DNA of 64,000 nt from Symsagittifera roscoffensis (GCF_963678635.1 NC_087063.1:50167220-50231219), one strand, 5' to 3'; numbered from the stretch's first letter, positions 21,840-34,120 are shown. Numbers and translations are program-made. Notes: a model not told the origin generated them from the letters alone.

Positions 21840-22985
21840 GCACGGCAATGATTTTTGGAATTAGCAACAACAAAATAATACTTTAAATTAGTTACGAAAA
21901 AAGCGAAAGTAAAGCCGACAATCTTTATGCCGAAAGAGCCTTTGACCTGGTTTTTAACCAGTTGAGCCGAAAAAAAAACTTATTTTTAAAAAAACTTTGA
22001 AACCTTTCAAATCCCCAGTGAAACTACAATGAACAACACTTGCAACTACTATGAAATTTGCTTACAGTAAAAGAAAAATCCGTGACGTGGCAACTAAACA
22101 GACAAAACTAGAGCAGTTACTGGACAGACCGACAAATCAATTTTACCTGGAAAAAATTTTAACGCATACAAATTGAAAAAACAAGGTCCGGCCGGGTGCA
22201 AAGGCGACGGCGTTAGTTTTACACTAAATGCGAAGGAACCTGGAAGTTCTTAAAAATTATTAATTTCTAAAAAAAAGATATGGGTCAAATAAATCCCTCT
22301 CTTCGAAGACTGTGGACGGAGGGGCTAAGTAAGAAGAGACTGGGATGGCATGGAGGCACAAAAACATGTAGCTGGTTTTTCCATTGATAGCACTTTTTTG
22401 GAACTCCATTGCAAAAACTTGAGAAGAACTAACATTTTGCAACAAAAAGGAAAAAAAATCGAAAAGCAAAACGAGTCTCGGGAAGAGCAAAACGAAAAAT
22501 CCAATCCCGTAGATTTTCTCGACACTTCTTTTTATCAAGCAGGAATTCTAGGCAAACATCCTTAGCACGGCAATACAATTTTGAATTAGGAACAACAAAA
22601 GAAGCTTTTAAGTTAGCAACGAGAAAAGCGAAAGTAAAGCTGACAATCTTTGAGCCGAAAGAGCCTTTGACCTGGTTTTTAACCAGTTGGGCCGAAAAAA
22701 AACTTTAAAACTTTTCAAGTCCCCACTTGAAACTACAATGAACAACACTTGCAACTACTATGATATTTGCTTACAGCACAAGAAAAATCCGTGATGTGGC
22801 ACCTAAACCGACAAAACTCGAGCAGATACAGGAAAAACCGGCAAATCATTTTTTACCGGAAAATTTTTTTAACGCATACAAACTGAAAAAAAAACAAGGT
22901 CCGGCGTGGTACAAAGCGACGGCGTTAGTTTTACGCTAAATGCAAAGGAACCTGGAAGTTCTTAGAATTTTTTAATAAGCAAGAT
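21840..22985. repeat. two direct copies of a ~450-bp repeat, 725 bp apart
   Basis: Copies start at 21840 and 22565 with GCACGGCAAT. Both run through AAAGCGAAAGTAAAG, GAAAGAGCCTTTGACCTGG and TTTTTAACCAGTTG, and both end near AAGGAACCTGGAAGTTCTTA (22237 and 22957). Divergence is moderate. Non-coding; the insert between them (22270-22560) has no recognised content. Confidence 0.7.
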
Positions 22986-23626
22986 GAATTTTTGTGAGAA
23001 AAATTGTTTGCGGGAAAAAGTCCCGATTATAAGACTTTTGCTTTCGCAAGTTTAAGAACATGATTAGCCAAAAAACAAATCTAAAAACTTTGCTTTTGTT
23101 CAGAGCTTTTGCTGAATTTTTCCAATGATTTTTTTGTTTTCAAGAAAGTGCTAAAAAAGTTCTAAAACTGATATTCTGGGAGTAAAATAAATTTTTACGT
23201 CTGATTTCTGTTTTGCAGACTTGCTTGCTTGCTTTATTCGCTCAAAAATTTATTTAAAATAAAAAATTTTCAACCAGTCTTTCTCTACATGCAGGAGATT
23301 TAAGGAAGTTTTTAACTCAGTGGCGAAGTTACTCTTCGCAAACACAAGCAAAAATATGACCGATAACGCTACTGGGATAAACTGAAAGAGTAAAAATTTG
23401 AGTTAAAAAAATTCTTATGTGACACACGCCAATTATGAGTCTACATAATTGCTAAAAGACGCACGCGAATTCTGACGCATTAAGAGTAACATTCGATTTG
23501 AAAAAATAGAAATTCACCAATTAACACGCCTCAATTACACGCCTCAATTTACAACACGCCTCAACTAACAAGTCTCAATTTAACTTGTATAAGAAAAAGT
23601 TCATTAAAAACATCCGACCTTGCCTA

Positions 23627-23690
23627 GGTTTGAACCCTCTTATTCTGTAGCTCGTCTCCTTCGCTACCTCTACGCTACAGATTCCTGAAG
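23627..23690 (-). repeat. tRNA-derived SINE-like fragment
   Basis: On the minus strand an A-box-like TAGCGTAGAGGTAGCGA (23677-23661) is followed by a B-box-like GGGTTCAAACC (23637-23627), at the spacing of a tRNA promoter. The stems of a tRNA do not pair. This is the layout of a tRNA-derived SINE head. Confidence 0.4.
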
Positions 23691-24146
23691 CTAAAAAAGC
23701 TATTTTTAAAATATTAGTCCGTGTTAATATCCTTAGCATACGCTGGATCAAAATGAACACTTTCAAAATGAATTAATTTCGTCGCAACAATTGCATCGCA
23801 ACAACATTTGCGGCTTATTTATTTTGGGAAAAAAGAGTTCATACTATAACACAAGCTATGCTTGTGTAAATATGAGTCACTTGACGACTGCAAGGGCTTT
23901 GAAATTCCTCTGCTATAGTTTGAATGAAAGTTTCTGAATTATTTGAAAGTCTATCAAATGGAAAGTTTTCGCGCATAAATTTGAGCTATTGTCAAAAAAA
24001 AAAACAATTGACCAGTGAAATTTATACACATAGGCAAAACTTCGCTTCGCAAACACTAGCGAGAACACGACAAAAACCAGCTCTAGAAAGTGCAATAATG
24101 AAAAGTAGACATAAGCCTCGACTTAGCAAAAATTCGGCTAAGTCTA

Positions 24147-24217
24147 GGATTCGATCTGCGACCTACTGTAATTAGGAGATTTTGAGTCTCAAGCACTAAC
24201 CACTCGGCCACGCACGC
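24147..24217 (-). repeat. tRNA-Leu(CAA)-like pseudogene or SINE head
   Basis: Minus strand reads GTGGCCGAGTGGTTAGTGCT with an anticodon-like arm GAGA-CTCAAAA-TCTC (CAA) and a B-box-like GATCGAATCC. Acceptor and T stems do not pair, so it is not a working tRNA. A nearby TTCGCAAACAC motif (about 24048 and 23335) recurs in other tRNA-like pieces and may mark a SINE family. Confidence 0.45.
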
Positions 24218-25824
24218 TTAACCACCGACAATCTCAAGTCACGAATAAAGCTTCTACATATGCTAATAAATTGCCAAAACAACTCAGCAAAAGTGGCATC
24301 AAAGACAAGTAGACAAAACTTTGCAAGTATCATTTTGGCATATAACAAACTAAAGGCATCCACACTAACTTTGCTTGTAACAAGCGGCAAAGAATAAAGC
24401 CATTTTGTGTAAGGATTATGCATTTCAAAAAATTGCTAGAAAATTTCTGAAATCGAGTTTTAGTTATTGCTAGGTTCATTTGATGATTTAAAAAATCTTC
24501 AACTGTATAAATTTATTACTATTTCGATATAAAAGCACATGCTATCAAAAAACTCTGAAGGTGCTCCAAAATTTGCAACAATATTTGCCACTAAGGTTAG
24601 ATAGAAAAAGAAGGTTCCTAATAATCAACTAAGCTGACGCAAGTTTAAGAACAAAAACATTTAGAACTAAAAAAATAGAGCAGACATTTTCAGTGGCGGT
24701 TTTGGCTAATTTTTTTTTAATTCCAATTTTGTTGTAGAATTTTTGGAGCAGTTTCTGTAGAGACTGGAAAAATGCAGCTCTGAATATACGAAAATTTTCC
24801 ATATTCCAATGCAAAAAATAATTGAGAATGACAGTGAAAAAGCATGCAGACCACTTTCTTCGACACCAGTGTTACAACATAGCCAACACAGTTGTAAAGT
24901 GATTGCAAGGAAACAGAAAAGAAACTGCCATGATAGTTTTTCTTAAAAAAATCTTACTTTTCGAATTTCAAAATGGAAGCCTGGCCTTGAACTTTGGAAT
25001 TTCAAGAAAAAGGGATGATCGATGCTTCTGATACATTAACTCAATTTGAGAAAACTGGTTCAATAGCTGAAGTTTTTATTACCAGAAATTGATCATCTTT
25101 TCAGTACCTTTTAACTTTGGCAGTTCGATAGTGTAGCTTGCCTCGCTTTTAACAAAAAGGAGCTGAATTAAATTTAAAAATCAGTAGTCAAACTGCGAAA
25201 AATCAAATTAGAGCGCGAACAATTTCTAAAATTTTCCGTAAATAAAATCAAAACAAATCATCCGACCTGTATAAGGTCTTCATTAGGTTTATCAACTTTC
25301 AAAAAAAAATTTTTTGAAATCGGACTTATCTTAACAGTTTTTAACGTAAGTAGAATTAAAACCCTGCAAATTTTCTTTCATTTTTTTGATTTTGCGTTAT
25401 ACATTCCTTCTAAGGCCATAGTTCGTCCCATTCAATGGTGGTCGAAAAAGTACCGTCTGTTCATCGTAATCGTACGTTTTACACCAACAAACGATTGTTT
25501 CCAGATTGACCTATCTCTGCGCAACTGTTAAGTTCTAATGCGGTCTTAATTTTATCGGCAAGATAGATTTTGGAACCTAAAAATCCTGAACAAACAATTT
25601 TTCTCACCTGAAGCCTTAATGTTACTCCTCTAAAAAAACTAAGCAACGATAAGTGACAAAAAATAGTTAACGATTCACTTAAACAAGCAATTAACGTGCA
25701 TGCTTTTGTCTTATACTTCAACATGTGCTTTGAAAACTTAATTCAATAGAACCAATAATGCAATGCTATGAAACGCCATTAATTAGTTCACTCATTAAAT
25801 TCTAGTTTCAATATTGCAACAGTT
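24218..25824. other. no recognised gene (downstream of RPL5)
   Basis: No conserved protein or RNA gene seen. The last few hundred bases are the 3' flank of RPL5. I did not find a canonical AATAAA on the minus strand within about 80 bp after its stop. Confidence 0.4.
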
Positions 25825-28800
25825 CTACTGATCTTGGAGGTCTTCTAGCCTTGGTCTCTTGGCGAATCTCTCCTGGTAAGTCAATTTCTTGGCGTTGAAC
25901 CTCTTCCCAGGTTTAAACGACGCCTTTTCTGCCTTTTTATGTTCCGGATTGGCTCTAATTGCTGCGTGTACTTTACTATACAACGCCTCTATGTTATCAG
26001 GCGAGATTCCATTCTTGATGAATCGCGAGAACTGTCGTTTGTAGACGTCATCATCTTCTTCCATCAAGCTTTTCATGTAGTCTGCAACATGCTGTCCGAA
26101 AATGTACCTTCGGTGCTCGGCCGCATCATAATTCTCCTCATCCTCGCCCTCTGCAGGTGTGTATCCCGGGAATCGCTTGTATTTGTGGGGTATCGCCATG
26201 CCTCCGTCTACTGCACCCTTGAGGACGCCGAATATTCTGGCGCCCTTGGAAGTTCTGGCCAGGCCAGTATCTAGGTAGCATCTAAAAGGACCTCGTTGAC
26301 CTGGCACTGGTTCTACCTGAAATAACACACTTTGAGGTCCCACTTTTAAGTCAAAAAGTTTATTCGCAACTTTTCCAAGTATGTAATCTCCCGAGACTTT
26401 CATTAAAAATACTGATAAAGAAAATAGTTGAAATAATGCATCAGCCATTATTCTTCAACCAATTTCGAGAAATGAACAAATTTATATAAGCTGCCTTAAA
26501 AACAAATTACTGTCTCAGCGATTGAAAATTAACGAAAATGGAGCAATCCAGCAAGTAATTAATCAATACTCGAACCCGAGTTATATAAGTCAGCATGCTT
26601 TTCAATGCCTATTTTCATTTTTCACTGACCTCGAACTGCTCGCCGTCGATCTCGGCCTGTCCCTCGTAGATGTCATCTAACTTGTAGTGCCTTAGAGTCC
26701 TTCTGGCTAACAGGAGTCCAACACAGTAACAGGCAGCATAATTTGTTAGACCTACTGGCAGCCCATAGCTGGGCAACTCGTGGGCGTATGCTGCAACTAC
26801 TACCTAAACAATCTATCGAAGGTACCTTCATGAAAAATTAACAACCAAAAGACTACAGACCATATGACTTCACACTTAAATTTGTTTCGTAAATGGGTTT
26901 ACCAGCTTTGCACACAGACAAAAGTGTACTACGCCATCACAGGGCAAAAATTTCAGGAATAAAAAACTTTTCAGATGAAAACAAATGAAAACAAAGATAG
27001 CCGGTTACTGTGCAAGTAGCACAGAATGTTCCGACCATAGTCTTCAAAATTACAAAAAAGAAAGTTTTTTTTTTCAAATTAGTAGTGTTTTCTTCGTGGT
27101 GTGATAGAAGTATCTGGTGTAAAACTAGAATTTAGGCACATTCGACAGTCAAAATAATATAGACAAATCGGACAACAGTTTTTTTTGAAAAAAAAATGAA
27201 AAGAAAAAATCAAGAAGAAAAAATCAATTTTTTTTTAGAAGTTTTGAATTTTTTTGAAGTTTTTAATTCTCAAATAGGCACTAAAAAACTAATTTTACTT
27301 GCGTAAAACTAAGTTTTCGGGGCTTGAATTTAGCATGAATAAGCTATTGTAAGCCTGCTCGCTCCCTTTATTCGCTCGAAATTGGATTTAAAAATCAAGA
27401 AGTCTAAACCAATTTTTCTCGATATGGAAAAACTTTTTGAGAACGAATCACAACTGAAATGGCTCCAATATCACTCGACCCATTCCCATGATTAAATGTG
27501 GTACCTCATTTTGCGTGGAAAACGGAAAAAAAAAGAAAACTAAAACAGACCCGAATACTCAGTTCGAAACATCAAGACAGGCGAAGCTGTGCTTGGCGCC
27601 GTTTGCGATACAAAAAGACTAGATTTATCAAAATGAATCAAGCTAATTTTGAAATACGAATATGCCAAGAAAATAGAACAAAAAATTATCATCGGAAGAA
27701 ATTTACCAAGCGGTAACAAAACCGAAAATACCTTAGCAGAAACCCTTTAAGCCGAAAAAAAATCAACAAGACTAAGACTTATAAAAAATTAACAAATTTT
27801 CCTTGCCCTCAAAACATACACAAACAGAAAAATTTATTTGGTCGTGAAATGAAAAAATATTAGGCCACTAAGCCGATATAACATTGGCCGAACCTATTAA
27901 GCCAAAAAAGCCAACAAAACAATTCAAAAAGTTTAAGACCAACGAAACACTATTAAGTCCTTCTCAACCTCAAAAAACACACACTTACATTGTTTTTCTC
28001 GCCGAAAGACGCAATATTAGGTCAGTAAGCCGATATAATATAGGCCGAAAGCAATTACGCCGAAAAAAGGATAAGAAAAAAACTAAAAAGCCGAAAAAAA
28101 TGTTATCATGAAAAAATTGAACTAAAATTCCTCTTAAAATTTTTGCAATTTGTGCAACCTAGAGGTGAGCATATAAACTACGTTTATCGTGAAACGACTC
28201 AACATAAGGCAATTAAGCCGATAAATAACAAGCTGAAATCATTTGCGCAGAAAAAGTTTTAGGCGAAAAAACAAGAAGTTAAGCCATTACATACAGCCGA
28301 AGTAAATCAAAATACCAAGAGCAACTGCAATGTAAAATGCGCATGCAAAAAAAAACAATTCTAGGATGTAGCAACTTAGCCGACAAAACATAAGCAGACA
28401 ATTAATAATCAGACATTTTTTTGAAACGGAAAATTTCCCGTTTGAAAAAAACAGCAATGTCTGTCAAATTCAAACCTAGGAATTTTGCCGTCCCACGCGT
28501 ATTCGTTACCACCAGACCAAGTGTACCGGCGAATCGCAAAGAAGTTTAATTTATCATGATCTGAACCTAAATTTACCGTTTCTAATTTTTAACCATTCTC
28601 TGTACAAAGGAAAAAAGTCTAGTACCCGATTGCAATACCCTTGCAAGACACTTCATTTACAGTAGGTTTAGCTTACAGCACCTTAAAGGTAAAAAAATAA
28701 GGAAACTTAGCCGACAAAACATAATCAAACAACTGATAGGACGCTGATCTTTTTGATACTATTATTGCTGACCGGATTCGAGCCTAAGTTCTTTAGGTTC

Positions 28801-29553
28801 TTAGCAGTCAACTAAGTTTCGTAACCAGTATTTAAATTTGAATTTTCAAAAAATTGGACATGTTTGCTGCAGAACTGAATGCTGCACAAAGGATTCAGTG
28901 ATTTTGCTAATCCGAAAAAAGTCTTTATTACGATTTGATAACGCTAGCTAAGCGCAAGCGTAATTAGGCAGATAAACCGAAAAGCGTGTCTGTTTTGCAA
29001 ACAAGTCACTCGCTTCACAATTCGAGGCACACCTTTCTACTGCTCAATGTTAATTGTATAAAAACTAGTCAAACTAGTCTAGGCATCAACTTTCATCAAT
29101 GATAATTACCAGTACAAAACATTGTATTCAGCAGCTATGAAGAACCCAGATTCATAAACAATCTAACATTATTGTCCTGCCATTGAGGCTTATAGATCAG
29201 CTAGGCCCAATGCTGAGATTCAGACATCAGAATAACAGAATTCATAATAATTTGTGACAAAAATTGCCGGGACTTGCGGGCAAATTTTACTACATTTCAA
29301 TAAAACAGGAGAAAAATTAGATCACGTCCTCAAATACCTTATCTCCGGTGATGGTTGAGTAGACCAGCTGTGCAATGACATCTTTATTTGTCACTCTGGC
29401 TACCACTCGGTACTTAGGAGTGTTGTACTTGTTCTTCGCCTGAGTGACCAGTCGCTTCCTAGCATAGTAGTCAGTCTTACCCTCTCGCCTCCTCCGGAAC
29501 TTGACCTGGTATCTCTTGAAGTAGGCGTTGTTCTTCACTAACTTGACCAACAT
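25825..29553 (-). CDS. RPL5: 60S ribosomal protein L5 (uL18), three coding exons
   Basis: Exons on the minus strand: 29553-29338 (72 codons, ATG start), 26803-26630 (58 codons), 26316-25825 (163 codons plus TAG); total 293 aa, close to the roughly 297 aa usual in animals. All junctions are phase 0 with GT..AG: donors at AAG|GTATTT and GAG|GTCAGT, acceptors TTTAG|GTAGTA and TTTCAG|GTAGAA. Seen: [20 protein letters not shown] at the N-terminus, then [30 protein letters not shown] and a basic C-terminus. Known: uL18 binds 5S rRNA and, with uL5, forms the 5S RNP of the large subunit. Intron 1 is 2.5 kb, intron 2 is 313 bp. A splice acceptor (ACTTTCAG) ends at 29562, leaving 8 nt before the ATG, so a non-coding first exon or a spliced leader is expected. 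Confidence 0.97.
26804..29337 (-). other. RPL5 intron 1, filled with repeats
   Basis: Contains copy B of the ~600-bp dispersed repeat (26998-27570), then GCCGA-rich repeat DNA (27700-28750) like that at 20.5-22.9 kb, then a tRNA-like scrap (about 28775-28840, minus-strand GGCTCGAATCC). Large for a ribosomal-protein gene intron. I looked for a snoRNA with clear C/D boxes and could not support one. Confidence 0.7.
26998..27570. repeat. dispersed ~600-bp repeat family, copy B
   Basis: Starts TAGCCGGTTACTGTGCAAGT, contains GTTCCGACCATAGTCTT, and near the end CATTTTGCGTGGAAAACGG. Same order and orientation as copies A (8641) and C (56434). Lies inside RPL5 intron 1, antisense to the gene's transcription. 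Confidence 0.6.
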
Positions 29554-29563
29554 TTATGGTTCT

Positions 29564-30633
29564 GAAAGTAAATCACACACCTACATTCATTAAAACCTAT
29601 ACTAACCCGCCACAAATCTGAGAATTGAAATATCTATATCTATTAATACGTAAATTTTAAAAATCTATTCGAGCTCTCAGCCTCGACAATTTTTTATCGA
29701 TAACAATTGAAAGTCAGAAGTTTATATCTTTTACAATTCTGTTTAACATGTCAGCATAGGGACTTCTCAAACATGTGAGCTGTGAACGACAACTAAATAA
29801 TGAATAGTTTGTTTCAAATAATTCATCCTTCCAAAAAGTAACCATTTCGATCATCAAAAAATTATTTTATTTTACATGGTCAAATCGCTATTTTTGTTCA
29901 AGCAGCGGACCGCCATGCGCTCGAGCATGACACGCACAAACAAGCATGAAAACAGTTTTCGTAAAATTTGCCAAACTAACAAGAAAATGCAGCTTACTTA
30001 AACCAATTACTATTATGAACTCTTATAAAAAAAGAAAAACGAGCACTACAATGTCAACAGTAACTATACATAGAGCTCTTGATTAATAGAAATCTATAAT
30101 GCAAAGTTACTTTTATTTGAGCTGCAGCATAATTATTCGGTGAATCAACAGGCCGTGTTCAGCCACCATATTTTACAGCACATGTATAGCTTTGTAATAT
30201 TTAATTGAACTAGAGATTCAAGTAAGTCTAACCAGGTTTCTGTCGATTTTATCAACTTTTTAATGCCATTCTGATAACTACAAAAATAAGACTATTAATT
30301 GTATGCGATACTTTATCAGACATGAATATTTAAAGCTTATCAGGTTCAGACAAGTATAATTCGGGCTTGTTCACTATAGTCATCTTCTGAAACAGCATCG
30401 GCTTAATCAGGGCGTTATCAGGATAAAAAAAATTGCCCCGAACAAACAACTTAACGTTTTTGAAAAAAAAACTAGTTCGAATGATTAAACAAGGACGCCA
30501 AGGAATTTAAAGAAGCAACCACAGCGTGTTGACCGTCCCCATGGAGACTTCTAGTGTGACTAACTTTTAAGCGCTGATACCCGGCCAATGCTAGCTAAAT
30601 TCAAATCACTGTTTTAATTCAAAAATTCAACAA
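29564..30633. other. no recognised gene (between RPL5 and STN1)
   Basis: Should hold the RPL5 promoter and the STN1 3' flank. Nothing conserved recognised. No repeat unit could be matched elsewhere in the window by eye. Confidence 0.4.
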
Positions 30634-31821
30634 TCAGGAAGCCAAATTCCAATAATTGTCAATCATAAAGATCTCAGAATCATGCATAAGTTCATCAAGA
30701 ACGTGTTTCAAATGCATTGAGTTCATCTTGCACTTCAAAACGGACCGTTCGAAAGACGCAAACATCATTTCCAACACTTCAGTAGTCAACGGCGGTTTTG
30801 AGCTCCCAATATTCATCGTAATCTCACGTCTTAATTTAATGTCATTAAAGGGAACGTATATTTTTGGCATGCTCCAAATTTCATCTGGCATTTGAGATAC
30901 TTTAGGCTTCATTTTTAGAATGATACATTCTCTCAGTAATCTACTCAAAGCAATATCTAGAACTAATTGACTATTTTGGAAGCACACATTTTCGTTTGAA
31001 CTTGTCGAGCATGGAAGTACAACTTTTTTCTCGACTATGCAATCCAGAACTTCGCTATTGATGATTTCAGACAAATCGACCAATACTTTCCTGTCCGACC
31101 GCAAAAATCCTATCAATCTTTCCGATAACAGCGAGACAATCGTATCCAGTGACGTAATCGTCTTCAAGTCTACACTTTCTGTCTCGTTTCCATTAATATT
31201 TGCAACTTTTACTATCACCCAGTAGGATAAAATTGAATTTTTAACTTGCCGTTTTTCCAAGTAATTCCGGTGATTATCTCTCAATTGCATATATTTCAAT
31301 TCTTCTTTTAGACTTTCGCATTTGATGTTGAATATGCTGATTTCAAAGACGTCTAAAATCCTAGTCGAATCCATTTGCTTGATAAATGCAGACACTAAAA
31401 CGTTTTCGCTCCATTTAAGAGGTAGCTCCCCATGGTTTATTTTGACGAAATCATTTTTCCACAGCAGACAATGAATTGTGTGCGAGTCATCTTGAATCAA
31501 AAATTTGAAAAACTTTTCATTGTCTGAAACTTTTCGAACAATACCGAATATTTTAACTCTGACAATCGGATGCCCCCGGTATGTGTAAACATTTTTGTTG
31601 TCATTTAGTTTATAAAGAAGCTTTAAAGCATTTCTAATTTCATAGATACTCAGACATACGGGCGATGAGCCGAATTCACTTCTGAATAATAGCTCTTTCG
31701 GAACCCCAAATTCACACGATAGGTTTTTGTACTTTAGATGATCAAACCATTTCGTGAAGTATTTGAAGCATTGAGGGTCGATGAAAGAAGCACCCGGTTT
31801 GTAGTGTATGATAGTCTCCAT
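30634..31821 (-). CDS. STN1: CST complex subunit STN1 (OBFC1) homologue
   Basis: A 395-aa ATG..TGA reading frame with no intron. An OB fold spans about residues 78-175: YTYRGHPIVRVKIFGIVRKV, then FLIQDDSHTIHCLLWKND and VLVSAFIKQM. The G-HPI..V.V.G.V then DD-S..I.C..WK pattern matches human STN1. The C-terminal half fits the two winged-helix domains, and the end (LMHDSEIFMIDNYWNLAS) resembles the vertebrate C-terminus (acidic-D-x-I...Y). Known: STN1 joins CTC1 and TEN1 to bind single-stranded DNA and help DNA polymerase alpha fill in telomeric C strands. Somewhat longer than the vertebrate protein (about 370 aa). A splice acceptor (TTTTTTGCAG) ends at 31936, about 115 nt upstream of the start. 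The absence of introns could mean ancestral loss or a retrocopy; an intact frame argues for function. Confidence 0.85.
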   Translation of the reverse strand: METIIHYKPGASFIDPQCFKYFTKWFDHLKYKNLSCEFGVPKELLFRSEFGSSPVCLSIYEIRNALKLLYKLNDNKNVYTYRGHPIVRVKIFGIVRKVSDNEKFFKFLIQDDSHTIHCLLWKNDFVKINHGELPLKWSENVLVSAFIKQMDSTRILDVFEISIFNIKCESLKEELKYMQLRDNHRNYLEKRQVKNSILSYWVIVKVANINGNETESVDLKTITSLDTIVSLLSERLIGFLRSDRKVLVDLSEIINSEVLDCIVEKKVVLPCSTSSNENVCFQNSQLVLDIALSRLLRECIILKMKPKVSQMPDEIWSMPKIYVPFNDIKLRREITMNIGSSKPPLTTEVLEMMFASFERSVLKCKMNSMHLKHVLDELMHDSEIFMIDNYWNLAS

Positions 31822-31953
31822 TTAACCTCTTGAGAGCTCTCATGGTTTATAACACTCGACCGAAGATCCGGACTTAAGTTGAACACTCGTACCGACAGCA
31901 ATTGGCGATACTGCAAGCTATCTTTTCATTTTCATCTGCAAAAAATGTAGTTC

Positions 31954-32166
31954 ATGGAGACAAAATTGCAACCAATGAGCTTCGAATATAGAAATTATTT
32001 TCAAGTAAGTACACGGGCTAATGAGCTGTGTCCACTTTGTAAATTAGGTAACAGTAACAGACTAAGCAATGCTAGGCCCAAGTCTCTGAAGTGCCCGTTC
32101 GATGCGCAAATGAGCACCGCTTTGTCTCCGCCTAAGAAGAAGAAACGCGACTTTCTAGTGACCTAA
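31954..32166 (+). CDS. possible small ORF, divergent from STN1, with CPLC..CPFD and basic NLS-like end
   Basis: A 70-codon ATG ORF starting 18 bp outside the STN1 5' splice acceptor and running the opposite way. It contains ELCPLCKLGN and KCPFDAQ, which could be a small zinc site, and ends PPKKKKRDFLVT, like a nuclear localisation signal. Inside it TTTCAAGTAAGTA could act as a splice donor, so it may instead be a first exon. No family recognised; may be fortuitous. Confidence 0.3.
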   Translation: METKLQPMSFEYRNYFQVSTRANELCPLCKLGNSNRLSNARPKSLKCPFDAQMSTALSPPKKKKRDFLVT

Positions 32167-33706
32167 GTAACCTTTCCAAAACCAAGTGAAAGAAATATTT
32201 CTGGTCCAGCATTTCGAAACAAACAAAAAATATGATTGACTGTTCGTGAACACAAGCAAAGTTAGACTTCGCATATGCAACTGAAAAAATAAGCTGAATT
32301 AAAAATTGATTTGGCAAACACCATCTAATAGGTTGATTTCGAAAACCTTGCGCTCCTACAGGATTAAATTCCTAATCATATCGAGCAAAAACTTCCACGG
32401 ATAATCTACTAGACTATGCAGGCTCGGATTTAGGATTTTCTCGAGGCAAGCACGGATTTTCAGTTAACTGTCAATATTTTAGTCGGAAAATTTTTTCAGG
32501 TCATCCAAATTGATTTTCCGAGCTCCTCTAAACACTATTAAGACCCCTTTGTCAAAATTTTTTGGAGTTTTGATACACAAATTTGCGTTTTTCGGCTCGC
32601 GCTTCCCCCTCAAAAACTGTATATGGGCTTCTAAGGCGCCTTTAGACAAATTTAATGGTCGGTCAGCCACAAAATGAATGTCTTGAAATAGTACTAAAGG
32701 CGCGCCTCTTCTTTCCTAAATCCACTACTGAGACTGAACTAAAAACAATAATTTTTGCAATGAATGTGTTAATCGCGCTGCAAAATCCATAAATTAGAAA
32801 TTGTGTTTTCTTTCTTTTCCAAATGCGTTTATTTTGACAGGCTGTTTTTCAACACAGAGGTGAAGCTAGGGAAATTTAAATTATCCCAACACATAATCAA
32901 ATCTCAAACTTGAAAAAAGAAAAGAAACTGAAAGAACGGTTTCAGTAATTTATGCTGCTAAATTTTTGAGCGGATTAAAAGGCCCCGAAACTGCATATCG
33001 CAAACACCTGCAATAAAAAACGTGAAAAAAAACTTCTTTAAAAATCAAACATTAAAAAGATACTTTCGCAACGATGAATTGCACCCACAACCTTCAGCTT
33101 TAAAGAAACGCTTCACTAGACCGCTGAGGGCTAACTATCATTGCTCTCAAATATGCCCCACTAATCAATACCATTCGACAAAATAGCTAATGCAATTTGA
33201 AAAAGCCAATTAGAGGTTTGACAATGCATTTAAAAATATAACGAGAAATGAACGAAGCTCTACTAACGCAGTCTCGCTCGGATTAAATGAACAAAAAAAA
33301 TAACCAAATACTATTTTTTTACTGCCAATAAATTTTTTACTGTTAATTTTGGCTGCTAATATGTGTGGAGATCCCCACAATATTTTTAGGTATTCTGTCA
33401 CTGAGACAATCTTAATTATCAAAAAAAAATAATTGAGCTTACGACTGGTTCTCGACATTAGGATTGTTTTTTGCTCACGGTCATTTGAGGTATCGGCTCG
33501 GAAACAAACCAAGCAAAAAAAACTACCATTTACTTCGATTAGCTTTGTTCTTCGATAGCTTTGTTCTACCTATTAGCTTTGTTCTTGAACATTCCTTTTG
33601 AAAAGCGAGAACGCAAGAAGCTACAGCTCTTCATATGGTTGCTGAATGTGGAATTGCTTCCTACAATAAATAACACAACGAAATTAAACGCAGCCGCAAA
33701 AGAAGG
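32167..33706. other. no recognised gene; SINE-like scraps
   Basis: Left flank of the LTR element. A tRNA-like stretch lies at about 33075-33135 (minus-strand TAGCCCTCAGCGGTCTAGTG with a weak B-box). Otherwise AT-rich DNA with nothing conserved. Confidence 0.35.
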
Positions 33707-33710
33707 CTGG

Positions 33711-34120
33711 TGGAACCTGATCTAAACTACATTTTATGATTGGATAAATTGGATATTTTACCACTGTAAAGTATTTAATATTAACCAATCATAATCCATC
33801 TAACTAACAACCCACTTATTTGTAAGTGCTGAAATTACTTGTAATTTCAGCACCAGAGAGATTTGAATTTAACTTAGAAATTAGTTGCCTTTCCAAGAGA
33901 ACTTCATCAGCCGCAATAAACCAGTATACCCTAGATCTATTGAGCCTAGCAGAGACTAGTTGAACACCCTGAGACTAGAAAGTATAAGAGTAAGATTAGG
34001 ATCGGTATTAGACTAAGAAGTTGCACGAATCTATCCAGCCGAAAATAAGATAGCGTGACGAGCAGACGGTGTACCCTATCCAAAATTACTCTATGAGTTA
34101 ACCACATCGGTTCTAACTCA
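33711..34120 (+). repeat. LTR 1 (5' LTR, 410 bp)
   Basis: TG...CA ends; identical in length to LTRs 2 and 3 and differing from them at only a handful of positions. Holds a 28-bp palindrome (GTGCTGAAATTAC, 2-nt loop, its complement) at 33826-33853. AATAAA occurs at 33915 and a TATA-like GTATAAGAG at about 33979, so the U3/R/U5 borders cannot be fixed by eye. Confidence 0.9.

Noticed and set aside
24147-24217. Functional tRNA-Leu(CAA)
   Set aside because: Acceptor and T stems do not pair and no long variable arm pairs well.
26804-29337. snoRNA in the RPL5 intron, as in vertebrates
   Set aside because: No convincing C/D or H/ACA boxes with pairing terminal stems seen by eye.
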